DNA of 64,000 nt from Ruegeria marina (GCF_900101475.1 NZ_FMZV01000001.1:372001-436000), one strand, 5' to 3'. Positions 17,047 through 27,204 are shown, counted from the stretch's first letter. Numbers and translations: made by a program. Notes: generated by a model not told the origin, from the letters alone.

Positions 17047-19200
17047 TTGCGCCCCTTCGCTCTTCTTTTTGCGGCAACCGCCGCCACCTTGTGCCTCTCG
17101 GGGATCGCACAGGCGCAAACGGCGTCCGACCCTGCCGCGCAAGAGACTGCGCAGCCCGCCATGCTGGTGGCCGACAGTGTCTTCATCACGCCGGACCGGC
17201 AATTGATCGCCGAAGGCAATGTCGAGGCGTTTCAGGGCGACATCCGCCTTCAGGCGCAGAAAATTGTCTTTGACAGGCAAACCGGTCAGCTGACCATCGA
17301 AGGTCCCATTCGCATCGACCAGGGCGGTCGGGCGACGGTTCTGGCGGATGCGGCCGAACTGGACGAGGGGCTTCAGAACGGGTTGCTGCGGGGCGCGCGC
17401 TTGGTCTTCGACCAGCAGTTGCAACTGGCCGCGCTCCAGATGACACGTGTCGGCGGACGCTATACCCAGCTCTACAAGACCTCGGTCACCTCCTGCCACG
17501 TCTGCGAGGATGGCAGGCCGCCGCTCTGGCAGATCCGGGCGCTGAAGGTCACCCATGACCAGTTGGAACAGCAGCTCTATTTCGAAGGCGCGCAATTGCG
17601 TGTGCTCGACGTGCCGGTGTTCTACTTCCCGGCGATCCGCTTGCCCGACCCGAACCTGAAACGCGCGACCGGGTTCCTGATCCCGTCCATCCGGACCACC
17701 TCCGAGCTGGGCACCGGGATCAAGGTTCCATACTTCTTTCGCCTGGGCGACAGCAGGGATCTGACGATCTCGCCTTATGTTTCGTCCAAGACCAAGACGC
17801 TTGATCTGCGCTACCGTCAGGCATTCCGCCGTGGGCGGATCGAAATCGAGGGGGCCTATACGCGCGACGATCTGATCCCCGGCGAGGACCGCGGCTATGT
17901 CTTCGCCTCGGGCCAGTTCGACCTGCGAAACGACTACAAGTTGAGCTTCGAGGTCCAGACCGTTTCCGACAACGGCTATCTCGCCGATTACGGCCTGCCC
18001 GAATACGACCGGCTGCAAAGCGAAATCGCGCTGACCCGCGTCAAGCGCGACACCGCCTTCCGCATCGGGTTGATCCATTACGAAACCCTGCGTGACAGCG
18101 AAAACGAGGACGAAATCCCCTCGAACGTGTTCGACGTCGATCTCGAAAAACGCTATTTCCCAGCCGCCATCGGGGGCGAACTGAGGCTGGCCTTCGACGG
18201 GCATGGCCACCAGCGGACATCGGATGTGGACGTGACAGGCCGCGATATCGCCCGCGCCACGATTGACGCCGAATGGTTGCGCAGCTGGACCTTTGCCAGC
18301 GGCTTGCGCGCAGATTGGAAAATGGGTGTCGCGGTCGACGACTACCGGGTCTGGGACGACAGCAATTACAGCAGCGATACGCTCAGATCGGCGCCGCGCG
18401 CCGCACTGACCCTGCGTTACCCGACCGTCTACCGCGGCGCCGGTGGAACTCATTACCTCGAACCCATCGCCCAGATCGGATGGTCCAATGTGTCAGGCGC
18501 CGCGCTGCCCAACGACGAAAGCAATTTCGTCGAATACGACCAGGGCAACCTGCTGTCACTGTCGCGCTTTCCAGCTCCCGATCAGCGCGAGGAAGGCACC
18601 CGCGCGGTATTCGGCCTGAACTGGGCCCATTACTCGACCGCGGGCTGGCAAGCCAATGCAACTGTGGGCCAGGTATTCCGCAGCACCGCCGACCCGCGTT
18701 TTTCCAAGACCTCGGGGCTGGGCGGCACGGCCTCGGATCTGCTGCTTGCAGGTCAGCTGCTGCTGCCACAGGGGCTGGGCCTGACCGCACGTGGCTTGCT
18801 CGACGGCTCGCTGAACCTGTCCAAGCTCGAAGTCCGCGGCAACTGGACCGACGAACGGACCAATATCAGCGGCACCTATCTCTGGCTCGGCCGCGACCCG
18901 GCCGAAAACCGCACGCTGGCTGTGTCCGAGTTCTGGTTCGACGGCGCCTACAAGGTCAACCCGAACTGGACCGCATCCGCCAATATCCGCTACGATATCG
19001 AAGACGCGCGCGCCACCCAGGCCGGTGTCGGCTTTATCTACCAGAACGAATGCGTGTCGGTTAACATTTCGGTCAATCGCCGCTACACATCGTCGACGAG
19101 TGTTGAGCCTTCGACAGATTTCGGATTTACCATCGCCCTCAGCGGCTTTGCCGTGGAGAGCGGAAACAAAGAATACAGGCGATCATGCAACAAAACCTGA
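17047..19200 (+). CDS. lptD: LPS-assembly outer membrane protein LptD
   Basis: The 717-residue protein has a signal peptide (residues 1-23, cut after AQA) and an N-terminal OstA/LptA-like beta-jellyroll (about 40-140). A large C-terminal outer-membrane beta-barrel follows, rich in alternating aromatic strands. It receives LPS from LptA and, with LptE, inserts it into the outer leaflet. It starts at TTG (17047), directly after the lptG TAA. A strong GGAGGA ribosome-binding site 6 nt upstream, inside lptG, supports this rare start. Its 3' end overlaps surA by 16 nt, so translation is coupled. Confidence 0.95.
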   Translation: MRPFALLFAATAATLCLSGIAQAQTASDPAAQETAQPAMLVADSVFITPDRQLIAEGNVEAFQGDIRLQAQKIVFDRQTGQLTIEGPIRIDQGGRATVLADAAELDEGLQNGLLRGARLVFDQQLQLAALQMTRVGGRYTQLYKTSVTSCHVCEDGRPPLWQIRALKVTHDQLEQQLYFEGAQLRVLDVPVFYFPAIRLPDPNLKRATGFLIPSIRTTSELGTGIKVPYFFRLGDSRDLTISPYVSSKTKTLDLRYRQAFRRGRIEIEGAYTRDDLIPGEDRGYVFASGQFDLRNDYKLSFEVQTVSDNGYLADYGLPEYDRLQSEIALTRVKRDTAFRIGLIHYETLRDSENEDEIPSNVFDVDLEKRYFPAAIGGELRLAFDGHGHQRTSDVDVTGRDIARATIDAEWLRSWTFASGLRADWKMGVAVDDYRVWDDSNYSSDTLRSAPRAALTLRYPTVYRGAGGTHYLEPIAQIGWSNVSGAALPNDESNFVEYDQGNLLSLSRFPAPDQREEGTRAVFGLNWAHYSTAGWQANATVGQVFRSTADPRFSKTSGLGGTASDLLLAGQLLLPQGLGLTARGLLDGSLNLSKLEVRGNWTDERTNISGTYLWLGRDPAENRTLAVSEFWFDGAYKVNPNWTASANIRYDIEDARATQAGVGFIYQNECVSVNISVNRRYTSSTSVEPSTDFGFTIALSGFAVESGNKEYRRSCNKT

Positions 19201-20423
19201 CCCACCTGTCCCGATCCCTGGCGCAGCTTCTGGGGGGGGCCGTCCTGGCGCTTGGCCTTTCGGCCACCACGCTCCCGGCCCAGAGCCTGTTCAGCCCCGC
19301 CATGCGCGTCAACCAGGGCATAATCACGCATTTCGAACTGGAACAGCGTATCCGCCTGATGGAAGTGCTGCGCATTCCCGGCGATCCGGAACAGGATGCA
19401 CGCCGTGCCCTGATCGAAGAAAAACTGAAGATGCAGGCGGTCGAAGAGGCCGGTATCGAAGTCCCTCCGGAGGACGTTCAACTCGGGATTGACGATTTTG
19501 CCTCCCGGACCCGCCTGTCGACCGAAGAATTCCTGGCCGCCTTGCAGGACGAGGGCGTATCCGCCGAAACCGTGCGCGATTTCGTCCGCAACCAGTTGGC
19601 ATGGCGCGATTATATCAGCGCGCGTTACCTGGCGCAGGCGCGCCCGACCGAGGACGAGATCAACCGGGCGCTGGGGCTGGCCGGAGGTGGCGGGCTGCAA
19701 GTGCTGCTGTCCGAGATCATCATTCCGATCACCCCCCAGACCGTGGATCAGGTCGACGATCTGGCCGCGCAAATTTCGGAGCTGACCTCTTACGATGCCT
19801 TCGCCTCGGCCGCGGTACAGTTTTCCGCCGCCGACACGCGCAGCCAGGGCGGCCAGATGCCGTGGATGCCGTTGGCCCAATTGCCGCCCGCCTTCCAGCC
19901 CGTGATCCTGGCGCTCGAACCGGGCGAGGTGTCTTCGCCCATCACGCTGCCGAATGCGGTGGCGCTGTTCCAGATGCGCGGCCTGCGCGAAGCACCTGTC
20001 GGCACACCAAGCTATGCCTCGATAGAATATGCCGCCTATGCAATAGCCGGAGGCCGCAGCCCGGAAACGCTCAAGGCCGCGGCCGAGTTGCAGCAAAGCG
20101 TCGATACCTGCGACGATCTTTACGGCGTAGCCAAGGGTCAGCCGGTCGAAGTGCTCGACCGGGTCAGCGCAAAGCCTGGCGAAATCCCTCAGGACATCGC
20201 CCTTGAGCTGGCCAAGCTCGATCCGGGCGAAACCTCGATCGCTGTCACCCGCAACAATGGCCAGACCTTGTTGTTCCTGATGCTCTGCAACCGAACGCGC
20301 GACCTGGGCGGCGATGCCTCGCGCGAGGATGTGGCCAATGCGCTGACCCAGCAGAGGCTGGAAACGCTGGCCAACAGCCTGCTGGAACAGCTGCGCGCGG
20401 ACGCTGTCATCATCGAGGAATAG
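19185..20423 (+). CDS. surA: Periplasmic chaperone / peptidyl-prolyl isomerase SurA
   Basis: This 412-residue protein has a signal peptide (about 1-33, ending at ATTLPAQS), an N-terminal SurA chaperone domain (about 40-165) and a parvulin-like domain (about 170-280). A C-terminal helical/second partial rotamase region follows. SurA escorts unfolded beta-barrel proteins, LptD among them, to the BAM complex, so its place directly behind lptD is functional. The second parvulin domain of E. coli SurA is weakly conserved here, as is common in alphaproteobacteria. Start overlaps lptD by 16 nt. Confidence 0.88.
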   Translation: MQQNLTHLSRSLAQLLGGAVLALGLSATTLPAQSLFSPAMRVNQGIITHFELEQRIRLMEVLRIPGDPEQDARRALIEEKLKMQAVEEAGIEVPPEDVQLGIDDFASRTRLSTEEFLAALQDEGVSAETVRDFVRNQLAWRDYISARYLAQARPTEDEINRALGLAGGGGLQVLLSEIIIPITPQTVDQVDDLAAQISELTSYDAFASAAVQFSAADTRSQGGQMPWMPLAQLPPAFQPVILALEPGEVSSPITLPNAVALFQMRGLREAPVGTPSYASIEYAAYAIAGGRSPETLKAAAELQQSVDTCDDLYGVAKGQPVEVLDRVSAKPGEIPQDIALELAKLDPGETSIAVTRNNGQTLLFLMLCNRTRDLGGDASREDVANALTQQRLETLANSLLEQLRADAVIIEE

Positions 20424-20426
20424 GCC

Positions 20427-21386
20427 ATGCGTCCGATCGCGCTGAGCTGCGGCGAACCGGCAGGCATCGGCCCCGAGATCGCCATCGCCGCCTGGGATCA
20501 CCTGCGCGAGACTTGCCCCTTCTTCTGGATCGGAGATCCCGGACATCTGCCGCCCGGTACACCGGTGGCGATACTCGATGATCCGGCAGCGGCGATACAG
20601 GCCAGCAAGTCCGCGCTGCCCGTTCTGCCGCTGCGCTTTGCCGCCCCGGCAAGCCCCGGCCAGCCCGACCCGCGCAACGCGGCAGGCGTGATTGCCGCAA
20701 TCGAACGCGGTGTGGCGCTGGTGCAGTCGGGCGCGGCCAGCGCAATATGCACCGCGCCCATCCACAAGAAAGCGCTGATCGACGGCGCCGGCTTCGCCTA
20801 TCCCGGCCATACCGAGTTCCTGGCCGCATTGGCAGGCCGCGACCGGGTGGTGATGATGTTGGCCAGCGCGCAATTGCGCGTGGTGCCCGCCACCATCCAT
20901 ATCGCGCTGGCCGAGGTACCGCGCGCCCTTACCCCCACGCTTCTGCGTGAAACCATCGAGATCACCGCCGCGGGCCTGCGCGACCAGTTCGGTATCGCGC
21001 GTCCCCGCCTAGCCGTGGCCGGGCTGAACCCGCATGCCGGCGAAGGAGGCGCCATGGGCCGCGAGGAAACCGACTGGATCGCCCCGCTTCTGCAAGAGAT
21101 CAAAGGCGAATTCACTCTCACTGGCCCGCATCCCGCCGATACCATGTTCCATGCTGCCGCCCGCGCCCGCTATGACGCCGCGATCTGCATGTATCACGAC
21201 CAGGCGCTCATCCCGATCAAGACGCTCGACTTCGACCGCGGCGTGAATGTCACCCTCGGGTTGCCGTTCATCCGCACCTCGCCCGACCACGGCACCGCAT
21301 TCGACATCGCCGGTCAGGGCATCGCAAACCCCTCGAGCCTGATCGCCGCTCTCCGGATGGCGCAGGATATGGCACATTCGGCCTAG
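20427..21386 (+). CDS. pdxA: 4-hydroxythreonine-4-phosphate dehydrogenase
   Basis: This 319-residue NAD-dependent, metal-binding enzyme of the DXP-dependent vitamin B6 pathway forms 3-amino-1-hydroxyacetone 1-phosphate. Family segments [11 protein letters not shown] (residues 7-17), [25 protein letters not shown] and [20 protein letters not shown] are all intact, including the metal-binding histidines. It starts 3 nt after surA and is part of the surA-pdxA-rsmA order shared with E. coli. Confidence 0.97.
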   Translation: MRPIALSCGEPAGIGPEIAIAAWDHLRETCPFFWIGDPGHLPPGTPVAILDDPAAAIQASKSALPVLPLRFAAPASPGQPDPRNAAGVIAAIERGVALVQSGAASAICTAPIHKKALIDGAGFAYPGHTEFLAALAGRDRVVMMLASAQLRVVPATIHIALAEVPRALTPTLLRETIEITAAGLRDQFGIARPRLAVAGLNPHAGEGGAMGREETDWIAPLLQEIKGEFTLTGPHPADTMFHAAARARYDAAICMYHDQALIPIKTLDFDRGVNVTLGLPFIRTSPDHGTAFDIAGQGIANPSSLIAALRMAQDMAHSA

Positions 21387-21388
21387 AC

Positions 21389-21420
21389 CCTTTCATTCTG
21401 CGGCAAATACTGCCACCGGA
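21389..21420 (-). repeat. Degenerate half-copy of the GGAGTATTT element
   Basis: The stretch between pdxA and rsmA reads CTGCGGCAAATACTGCC, close to the GCCGCAAATACTCC tail of full copies B and H. The GC-rich hairpins are missing. It is probably a decayed copy and a weak assignment. Confidence 0.35.
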
Positions 21421-21469
21421 GACGGAATTCTCTGGCATAGCCCCCGCCGCTGCGAATACACCCAATTTC

Positions 21470-22309
21470 ATGAGCGCCATCGACACCCTGCCCCCGCTGC
21501 GCGAGGTCATCGCGACCCACCAGCTTTCCGCCCGCAAGTCGCTGGGCCAGAATTTCCTGCTCGACCTCAACCTGACCGCCAAGATCGCGCGGCAGGCGGG
21601 CGATCTGAGCGATTGCGACGTGCTGGAAATCGGCCCCGGCCCGGGCGGGCTCACCCGCGGGTTGCTGGCCGAGGGCGCGCGCCGGGTTCTGGCCATCGAA
21701 AAGGATCCGCGCTGCCTGCCGGCGCTGGCCGAGATTGCCGCGGCCTATCCGGGGCGGCTCAAGGTGATCAACGGCGACGCGCTCGAGATCGACCCGCTTG
21801 CCTATCTGACCCCGCCGATCCGGATCGCCGCCAACCTGCCCTACAACGTCGGAACCGAGCTTCTGGTGCGCTGGCTGACTCCGCCCGACTGGCCACCCTT
21901 CTGGCAGAGCCTGACGCTGATGTTCCAGCGCGAGGTGGCCGAGCGCATCGTCGCGCGGCCGGGGTCAAAGGCTTACGGAAGGCTTGCCATCCTCGCGCAA
22001 TGGCGCGCCGAGGCACGGATTGTCCTGTCGCTGCCGCCCGAGGCGTTCACGCCGCCGCCGAAAGTATCGAGCGCCGTGGTCCACCTGACCGCCCTGCCGG
22101 AGCCAAGGTTTCCGGCCAATGCCGCGATCCTCAGCCGCGTCGTCGCCGCGGCCTTCAACCAGCGCCGCAAGATGCTGCGCGCCGCGCTCAAGGGGCTGGC
22201 CCCCGATATCGAGGACCACCTGACAGCCGCGGGTATCGCGCCGACCGAGCGGGCCGAACAGGTCTCGCTCGAAGCCTTCTGCGCCCTGGCCAGGCAACTG
22301 GAACGCTGA
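21470..22309 (+). CDS. rsmA: 16S rRNA (adenine1518-N6/adenine1519-N6)-dimethyltransferase
   Basis: This 279-residue KsgA-family enzyme dimethylates two adjacent adenosines in helix 45 of 16S rRNA late in 30S assembly. The N-terminal [15 protein letters not shown]-binding [14 protein letters not shown] and catalytic NLPYNVGT motifs are present. A C-terminal helical domain with [13 protein letters not shown] completes it. It lies 83 nt behind pdxA and is convergent with the MttB-family gene. Confidence 0.97.
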   Translation: MSAIDTLPPLREVIATHQLSARKSLGQNFLLDLNLTAKIARQAGDLSDCDVLEIGPGPGGLTRGLLAEGARRVLAIEKDPRCLPALAEIAAAYPGRLKVINGDALEIDPLAYLTPPIRIAANLPYNVGTELLVRWLTPPDWPPFWQSLTLMFQREVAERIVARPGSKAYGRLAILAQWRAEARIVLSLPPEAFTPPPKVSSAVVHLTALPEPRFPANAAILSRVVAAAFNQRRKMLRAALKGLAPDIEDHLTAAGIAPTERAEQVSLEAFCALARQLER

Positions 22310-22326
22310 TCCGGACAGCGGTGCGC

Positions 22327-23904
22327 TCAGATCACCTGCGTACCAGCCCCGTGATGCACGGCATCGACGATGAACCTGTCGGCCGCCGCGACGATATCGG
22401 CGATCTCGCGCCTCTGGTCCTCGCTCAGCACACCCTGTTCCGGCGCGGCGGCGATCAACGACAGCGCCTTTTCGCGCGCCATGTCGAAGGCGGTACGCCG
22501 CCCCGATTTCTCGTAATCGTCGCGCCCCTGCCGCAGGAAGACGCCGGGCCGGTGCTGATCGCGGCACAGCGCCAGCGTATGCGTGCTGTCGAGGAAATGC
22601 CCGCCTGCGCGCACCTTCAGCATCTCTTCCCAGTTCAGCGCCTCGGCGCTGATCTCGGCCGGTTGCATGAACCGGCGGATCATCGCGCCAACCTCGTCAT
22701 CCAGAACCGCCTGCACCGGGCTGAACACGGTGGCGCATTCCAGCTGCCCGACCCCGCCCAGGATATCTGCACCCGACAGGGCGACAGCCTGCGCGATCAG
22801 CGCCCGTTCGGCCATGGACTGGTGATCGGCGTCCGGAGTATCCGAACCCGAACCATAGGTATGCGTCGGCAGGCCAAAGCCCTGTTTCATCAGTTGCACC
22901 GCCATCGACGCGGCCTGAATCGATTCCGGGCAGGATTGCAGCGCCGAACCGGTCCGCATGTCGAGCGTGAACATCAGCGGCACCGCGATCACCGGCGTGC
23001 CGGGCGCCAGCACATGGGTAACGGTCAGCATGGACAGGATCTCGGCCGCCGCCATCAGCACCAGCCCCGCGGTGCTGAGCGGCGCGGTGCCGCCCGCCGA
23101 GGGCAGAGAGCAGGCATGCAGCGGCAGACCCAGCGCCCCGGCCTGCAGAATCACCTCGGTGTCCATGTACTTGAATTCCAGAGGCGAGAACGAACAGGTG
23201 ATGACCGAGGTGATCGGATGCGCCTTGAGTGCCGTCTCACCCCCGGCAGCCACCGCGGCGATCTTCAGCAGGAACTCGATGTTCTCCTTGCCATAGGGCT
23301 GCATCCAGCAATGCTTGTCGGTATGCGATACCATCTCGGCAAAGGAATGCACATCGGCGGTCACTTCGGGAACGCCATGTACGAAAGGATGCGCGATGAA
23401 CCCGACCTGATCGAGCCCGCTTGCCACGGCGGCCATCTCGCGCACCGCCTTCAGGTCAAGATTGCGGTACTTCGTATCGCGCGGGTCGACATAGCCATGC
23501 GCGCCGGTCCCTGTTCGCATGACGAAGCCGCCATCCGCGCGCGGGATCGGCAGATCCAGATCGCGCCGTTTGCCGGCCAGAGCAAAATCGCGCGGCGCCT
23601 CGGCAATCGCGTCTTCGACCAGCTCTCGCGGAAACCGCAGCCGGTCGGCATCGCGCCCGGGTGTGGCGCCCGCCGCCAGCAGCGCGGCACGGGCGCGGGG
23701 ATGGATGATGACAACGCCGTAGTCGGCCAGAAGGTCGAGGCTGCGGCGCCTCAGATCGGCGATCTGCCCTTCGGTCAGAAATCCGAACCGGCTAGCCGCC
23801 AGCGACACAGGTGACGGATGAAACGCACTCGGCGCTGAAGGTTCGACAACAGGCGCGCTGCGCCGACGGGTCCGACGGGGGGTAGTTGCGGTATTGGTTT
23901 CCAT
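22327..23904 (-). CDS. MttB-superfamily methyltransferase without pyrrolysine
   Basis: This 525-residue TIM-barrel protein belongs to the trimethylamine methyltransferase (MttB, COG5598) family. Long conserved stretches include HPFVHGVPEVTADVHSF, PITSVITCSFSPLEF, TYGSGSDTPDADHQSM and LGGVGQLECATVFSPVQ. The frame is open throughout, so there is no in-frame amber codon and no pyrrolysine. Characterised non-Pyl members demethylate quaternary amines such as glycine betaine, carnitine or proline betaine, passing methyl to a corrinoid protein. No corrinoid protein, MtgA-type partner or transporter is adjacent, so substrate and partner are unknown. The basic N-terminal tail (RRTRRRS) is an addition to the family core. 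Confidence 0.88.
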   Translation of the reverse strand: METNTATTPRRTRRRSAPVVEPSAPSAFHPSPVSLAASRFGFLTEGQIADLRRRSLDLLADYGVVIIHPRARAALLAAGATPGRDADRLRFPRELVEDAIAEAPRDFALAGKRRDLDLPIPRADGGFVMRTGTGAHGYVDPRDTKYRNLDLKAVREMAAVASGLDQVGFIAHPFVHGVPEVTADVHSFAEMVSHTDKHCWMQPYGKENIEFLLKIAAVAAGGETALKAHPITSVITCSFSPLEFKYMDTEVILQAGALGLPLHACSLPSAGGTAPLSTAGLVLMAAAEILSMLTVTHVLAPGTPVIAVPLMFTLDMRTGSALQSCPESIQAASMAVQLMKQGFGLPTHTYGSGSDTPDADHQSMAERALIAQAVALSGADILGGVGQLECATVFSPVQAVLDDEVGAMIRRFMQPAEISAEALNWEEMLKVRAGGHFLDSTHTLALCRDQHRPGVFLRQGRDDYEKSGRRTAFDMAREKALSLIAAAPEQGVLSEDQRREIADIVAAADRFIVDAVHHGAGTQVI

Positions 23905-24022
23905 AACGATATCCCGGGTTCAAGGGTTGTTATGGCACACACCGATTAGACTCACTGCCTGCCGACTTGAGCAGGCGAACGGTGACGCAAGAGAAAGATT
24001 CGGTCAATTCCCCGGTCACGAC

Positions 24023-24054
24023 AAAAAAACGCCGCCCAAAGGGCGGCGTTTTTT
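24023..24054 (-). terminator. Strong intrinsic terminator of the DUF4167 gene
   Basis: The stem CGCCGCCC/GGGCGGCG (24030-24037 and 24041-24048) with loop AAA is flanked by seven A and six T. In the leftward direction this gives an 8-bp GC stem followed by a U-run, 20 nt after the DUF4167 stop. The T-run on the other side makes it potentially bidirectional. Confidence 0.92.
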
Positions 24055-24074
24055 GTTTTCGGACGCGGACCCGG

Positions 24075-24719
24075 TTACTCGGCCGCCTCAGCCGGACCGC
24101 CCGACTGCGGGTCGCCCGGCTCACCGGCCGTCTCATCGGCCGTTGACGCCGCGGGCTTTCGTGCGCGGGGACGGCGCGGTGCTTTCTTGGGCTTGGGTTC
24201 GGGCGTCGCCTCGGGTGCGGGCTCGGCATCCTGCGGCGCGGCGCTTTCTCGTTTTGCGGTGCTCGCGCTCCGGCTTTCGGGCGTTTCGACCAGCCCGCTG
24301 TCGCCTTCGGTCTGATCGGGCGCATCGACGTCCAGCACGTCCGGCTGCGGCGCATCCGCCAGATCCGATGGCGAGTTGCTCTCACGCTCCTGCCGTTCGG
24401 CCCGCTCACGGTCGCGCTCGGCCTGCCGTTCGCGGTTGTGGCGTTCCTGTTCTTCGCGGCGCGCGTCGATCTCGCGCTGCGCCTCGCTCAACAGCCGGGT
24501 GTAATGCTCGGCATGCTGTTGAAAATTCTCGGCAGCCACCCGGTCGTTGGCCAGCTGCGCATCGCGCGCCAACTGGTTGTACTTCTCGATGATCTGCTGC
24601 GGCGTGCCGCGTACCTTGCCCTCGGGGCCGGAACTGTCGAACACGCGGTTGACGACATTGCCGCCAGTGGGCCGGTTGCGGTTGCTCTTCGACCGCGAAC
24701 GGGATTTGGACGATCTCAT
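24075..24719 (-). CDS. DUF4167 domain protein
   Basis: This 214-residue protein begins with a very basic stretch (RSSKSRSRSKSNRNRP) and the conserved DUF4167 core. The core includes VFDSSGPEGKVRGTPQQIIEKYNQLARDAQLANDRVAAENFQQHAEHYTRLL (about 24-75) and is followed by a charged helical segment. The rest is a low-complexity Ala/Pro/Glu tail. The family is restricted to alphaproteobacteria and habitually sits behind prfA-prmC, as here. The basic, disordered ends suggest nucleic-acid or ribosome contact, but the function is unknown. ATG 24719 begins at the conserved sequence. Confidence 0.88.
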   Translation of the reverse strand: MRSSKSRSRSKSNRNRPTGGNVVNRVFDSSGPEGKVRGTPQQIIEKYNQLARDAQLANDRVAAENFQQHAEHYTRLLSEAQREIDARREEQERHNRERQAERDRERAERQERESNSPSDLADAPQPDVLDVDAPDQTEGDSGLVETPESRSASTAKRESAAPQDAEPAPEATPEPKPKKAPRRPRARKPAASTADETAGEPGDPQSGGPAEAAE

Positions 24720-24953
24720 TGTGTTAACGTCAGCCTTATTGGTCTCTGCCGATGAACCCATTCGACGCCGCTTGCGGTACGTGTTGCCGGGACATCGACT
24801 TTTTGGGCTTGCTGTCGGGGATGCGCCGATACCGTGCATCAAGGGCCGCGACAAAACCGAGTAAGCACGTCCAGCCGCCGCAGACAAGAGGCTTGGCTAA
24901 AAAATCTCGGGTTTTTGATCAGGATTGGCACATTTGCGCCTCACGCGCAGGGG

Positions 24954-25796
24954 TTATTCCGGCAGGATTGCCGCAACGACACGGTCGCGCCCGTCCAGAT
25001 CCGGAATCACCCGAATGCCGGACAGGCCTGCCGCTTCGAAAAGTTGCGACACCGTCAGCGCCTGTGTCGGGCCGATTTCGACCATCAACCGTCCGCCTGG
25101 CACCAGGTGGTCGGGCGCACCGGCGGCGATCCGCCGATAGGCGCCCAGCCCGTCACCGCCATCGGTCAGCGCCATCTCGGGTTCGTGGCGCAGGACCTCG
25201 GGCGCCAGCCCCTGCATTTCCGCCAAGGCGATATAGGGCGGGTTGGAAACGATCAGGTCGAAACGCCCGCCGACCCGTTCGAACCAGTCCGACGCGACAA
25301 TGTTCACGCGCTCCGCAACGCGATGCAGCACGGCGTTGGCGCTGGCCTGAAGGCAGGCGGCCTCGCTCAGGTCGACGCCCATGCCGGTCGCCGTGGGCCG
25401 CTCGGCCAGCAGCGTGACCAGAATGCAACCCGACCCGGTGCCCAGATCCAGAACCCGGTCAAAAGGCGCGCTCAGCGCTACCTCGACCAAAGTCTCGGTC
25501 TCGGGGCGCGGGTCCAGCACCTCGGCCGAGACCTTGAACCGGCGGCCATAGAATTCGCGTTCGCCCAGCAGATGCGACACCGGCACGCGGACGGCGCGCA
25601 GCGCAATCAGCTGCTCATACCGTTCGGCGATTTCCGGGGCCAGGTCCTCGGGCGCGATCAGGGTCACGCGGCTGGCTTCGATCCGGGCGGCGTGGGCCAG
25701 GAGCAGCCGGGCGTCCCGCGCCGGATCGGGCACACCGGCGGCGCGCAGCCGCGCCGCGGCGGCCGCCATCGCCTGTGCCGCGGTCTGACCGCTCAT
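24954..25796 (-). CDS. prmC: Release factor glutamine methyltransferase
   Basis: This 280-residue SAM-dependent enzyme N5-methylates the glutamine of the GGQ motif in RF1 and RF2. It has an N-terminal helical domain, the SAM motif DLGTGSG (117-123) and the catalytic NPPY at 185-188. It overlaps the upstream prfA by 4 nt, so modifier and substrate are made together. A 234-bp gap then precedes DUF4167. Confidence 0.97.
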   Translation of the reverse strand: MSGQTAAQAMAAAAARLRAAGVPDPARDARLLLAHAARIEASRVTLIAPEDLAPEIAERYEQLIALRAVRVPVSHLLGEREFYGRRFKVSAEVLDPRPETETLVEVALSAPFDRVLDLGTGSGCILVTLLAERPTATGMGVDLSEAACLQASANAVLHRVAERVNIVASDWFERVGGRFDLIVSNPPYIALAEMQGLAPEVLRHEPEMALTDGGDGLGAYRRIAAGAPDHLVPGGRLMVEIGPTQALTVSQLFEAAGLSGIRVIPDLDGRDRVVAAILPE

Positions 25797-26848
25797 TGTC
25801 CCATCTCGGCCAGCATCCGTGCTTGCCCATCGGCGATCAGCGCGTCGATCACCTCGTCCAGATCGCCCTGCATCACCTGGTCGAGCTTGTAGAGCGTCAG
25901 GTTGATCCGGTGATCGGTCATCCGCCCCTGCGGGAAGTTATAGGTGCGGATGCGTTCCGACCGGTCGCCCGACCCCACCTGCGCCGACCGACTGGCCGAG
26001 CGCTCGCTGTCGAGCCGCTGGCGTTCCAGATCGTAAAGCCGGGTTTTCAGCACCTGCATCGCGATCTCGCGGTTGCGATGCTGCGATTTCTCGGAACTGG
26101 TCACCACGATGCCGCTGGGCATGTGGGTGATCCGCACCGCCGAATCGGTGGTGTTCACATGTTGACCGCCCGCGCCCGACGACCGCATCGTGTCGATGCG
26201 GATATCGGCCGGGTCGATCTGGATATCCACATCCTGCGCCTCGGGCAGCACCGCCACCGTCGCGGCCGAGGTATGGATGCGCCCGCCGCTCTCGGTCTCG
26301 GGCACCCGCTGCACCCGGTGCACGCCGGATTCGTATTTCAGCCGGGCAAAGACATTCTCGCCGCTGATCCGCGCCACCACTTCCTTGATGCCACCCAACT
26401 CGGTCTCCTGCAGCTCGATCAGCTCCAGCTTCCAGCCGCGCGCCTCGGCGTAACGCTGGTACATGCGCAGCAGGTCACCCGCGAACAAGGCCGCCTCGTC
26501 GCCGCCGGTGCCGGGCCGGATTTCCAGGATCGCGGGCCGTGCGTCGGCCTCGTCCTTGGGCAACAGCGCCAGTTGCAGCGCCCGCTCGGCCTCGGGCAGC
26601 CGCGCCTTCAGGAGCGGCAACTCCTCCTCGGCCAGCGCCTTCATGTCGGGATCCGACAGCATCTCCTTCGCCTCGGCCATATCGGCGCAGAGCTGCCGCC
26701 AGGCGGCGATCTGCTCGACCACCGGGCGCAGGTCGGAATATTCCTTTGCCAGCCGCGCGATATCGCCGCCCGAGGCGCTATCGGCCATGGCCGCCTCCAG
26801 GTATTGGAAGCGCTGGGTAATCTGGTCTAGGCGTTCTTCTGGGATCAT
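25793..26848 (-). CDS. prfA: Peptide chain release factor 1
   Basis: This 351-residue class I release factor reads UAA and UAG. The catalytic GGQ is at 227-229 and the RF1-type anticodon-like tripeptide appears as PET at 183-185 ([14 protein letters not shown]), distinguishing it from RF2. It heads the prfA-prmC operon. The gene is divergent from the small secreted protein at 26905. Confidence 0.97.
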   Translation of the reverse strand: MIPEERLDQITQRFQYLEAAMADSASGGDIARLAKEYSDLRPVVEQIAAWRQLCADMAEAKEMLSDPDMKALAEEELPLLKARLPEAERALQLALLPKDEADARPAILEIRPGTGGDEAALFAGDLLRMYQRYAEARGWKLELIELQETELGGIKEVVARISGENVFARLKYESGVHRVQRVPETESGGRIHTSAATVAVLPEAQDVDIQIDPADIRIDTMRSSGAGGQHVNTTDSAVRITHMPSGIVVTSSEKSQHRNREIAMQVLKTRLYDLERQRLDSERSASRSAQVGSGDRSERIRTYNFPQGRMTDHRINLTLYKLDQVMQGDLDEVIDALIADGQARMLAEMGQ

Positions 26849-26904
26849 TGCGGCGGTGTCCGATATCCGGGGGCTTTGGTCAAGGGGCTCGGCTGTGCTA
26901 GCTT

Positions 26905-27204
26905 ATGCGCATGGCACGTATTCTCGCCCTGATCCTGCTCATTGCGTCCCCGGCGCTGGCCGATGTCGTTGGCCCCGGCGGCAAGACCATCGACTGCTAT
27001 TGCACAGACAAATCCGGCAGCCGGGTCGAGCTGGGCGAAACCATCTGCCTGCAGGTCGACGGGCGCATGTTCATGGCGCAATGCCAGATGTCGCTGAACG
27101 TGCCGATGTGGCGCGAAGTGTCCGAGGGCTGCCTGTCCTCCGGCCTAGTGCCCAATCGCCGCCAGCCACTGATCGACACGGTCGCGGTTTACCCCAAAAT
27201 CTGA
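26905..27204 (+). CDS. Small secreted Cys-rich protein, unknown function
   Basis: This 99-residue protein has a clear signal peptide (about 1-19, cut after ALA). The mature part of about 80 residues contains five cysteines (CYC, C, C, C spacing), suggesting periplasmic disulfides. I do not recognise a family. Two ATGs two codons apart could start it. Its last 60 bp overlap the convergent DUF1499 gene, an unusually long convergent overlap. Confidence 0.7.
   Translation: MRMARILALILLIASPALADVVGPGGKTIDCYCTDKSGSRVELGETICLQVDGRMFMAQCQMSLNVPMWREVSEGCLSSGLVPNRRQPLIDTVAVYPKI

Noticed and set aside
15712-18453. 913-codon minus-strand open frame opposite lptG and lptD
   Set aside because: Antisense to two well-supported envelope genes, with shadow-type composition and no ribosome-binding site.
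21613-23814. 733-codon plus-strand open frame spanning rsmA and the MttB-family gene
   Set aside because: Runs out of frame through rsmA and antisense to the methyltransferase; no recognisable domain.
22327-23904. Pyrrolysine-dependent trimethylamine methyltransferase
   Set aside because: The frame is open end to end without an amber codon and no pyl genes are visible, so it belongs to the non-Pyl branch.
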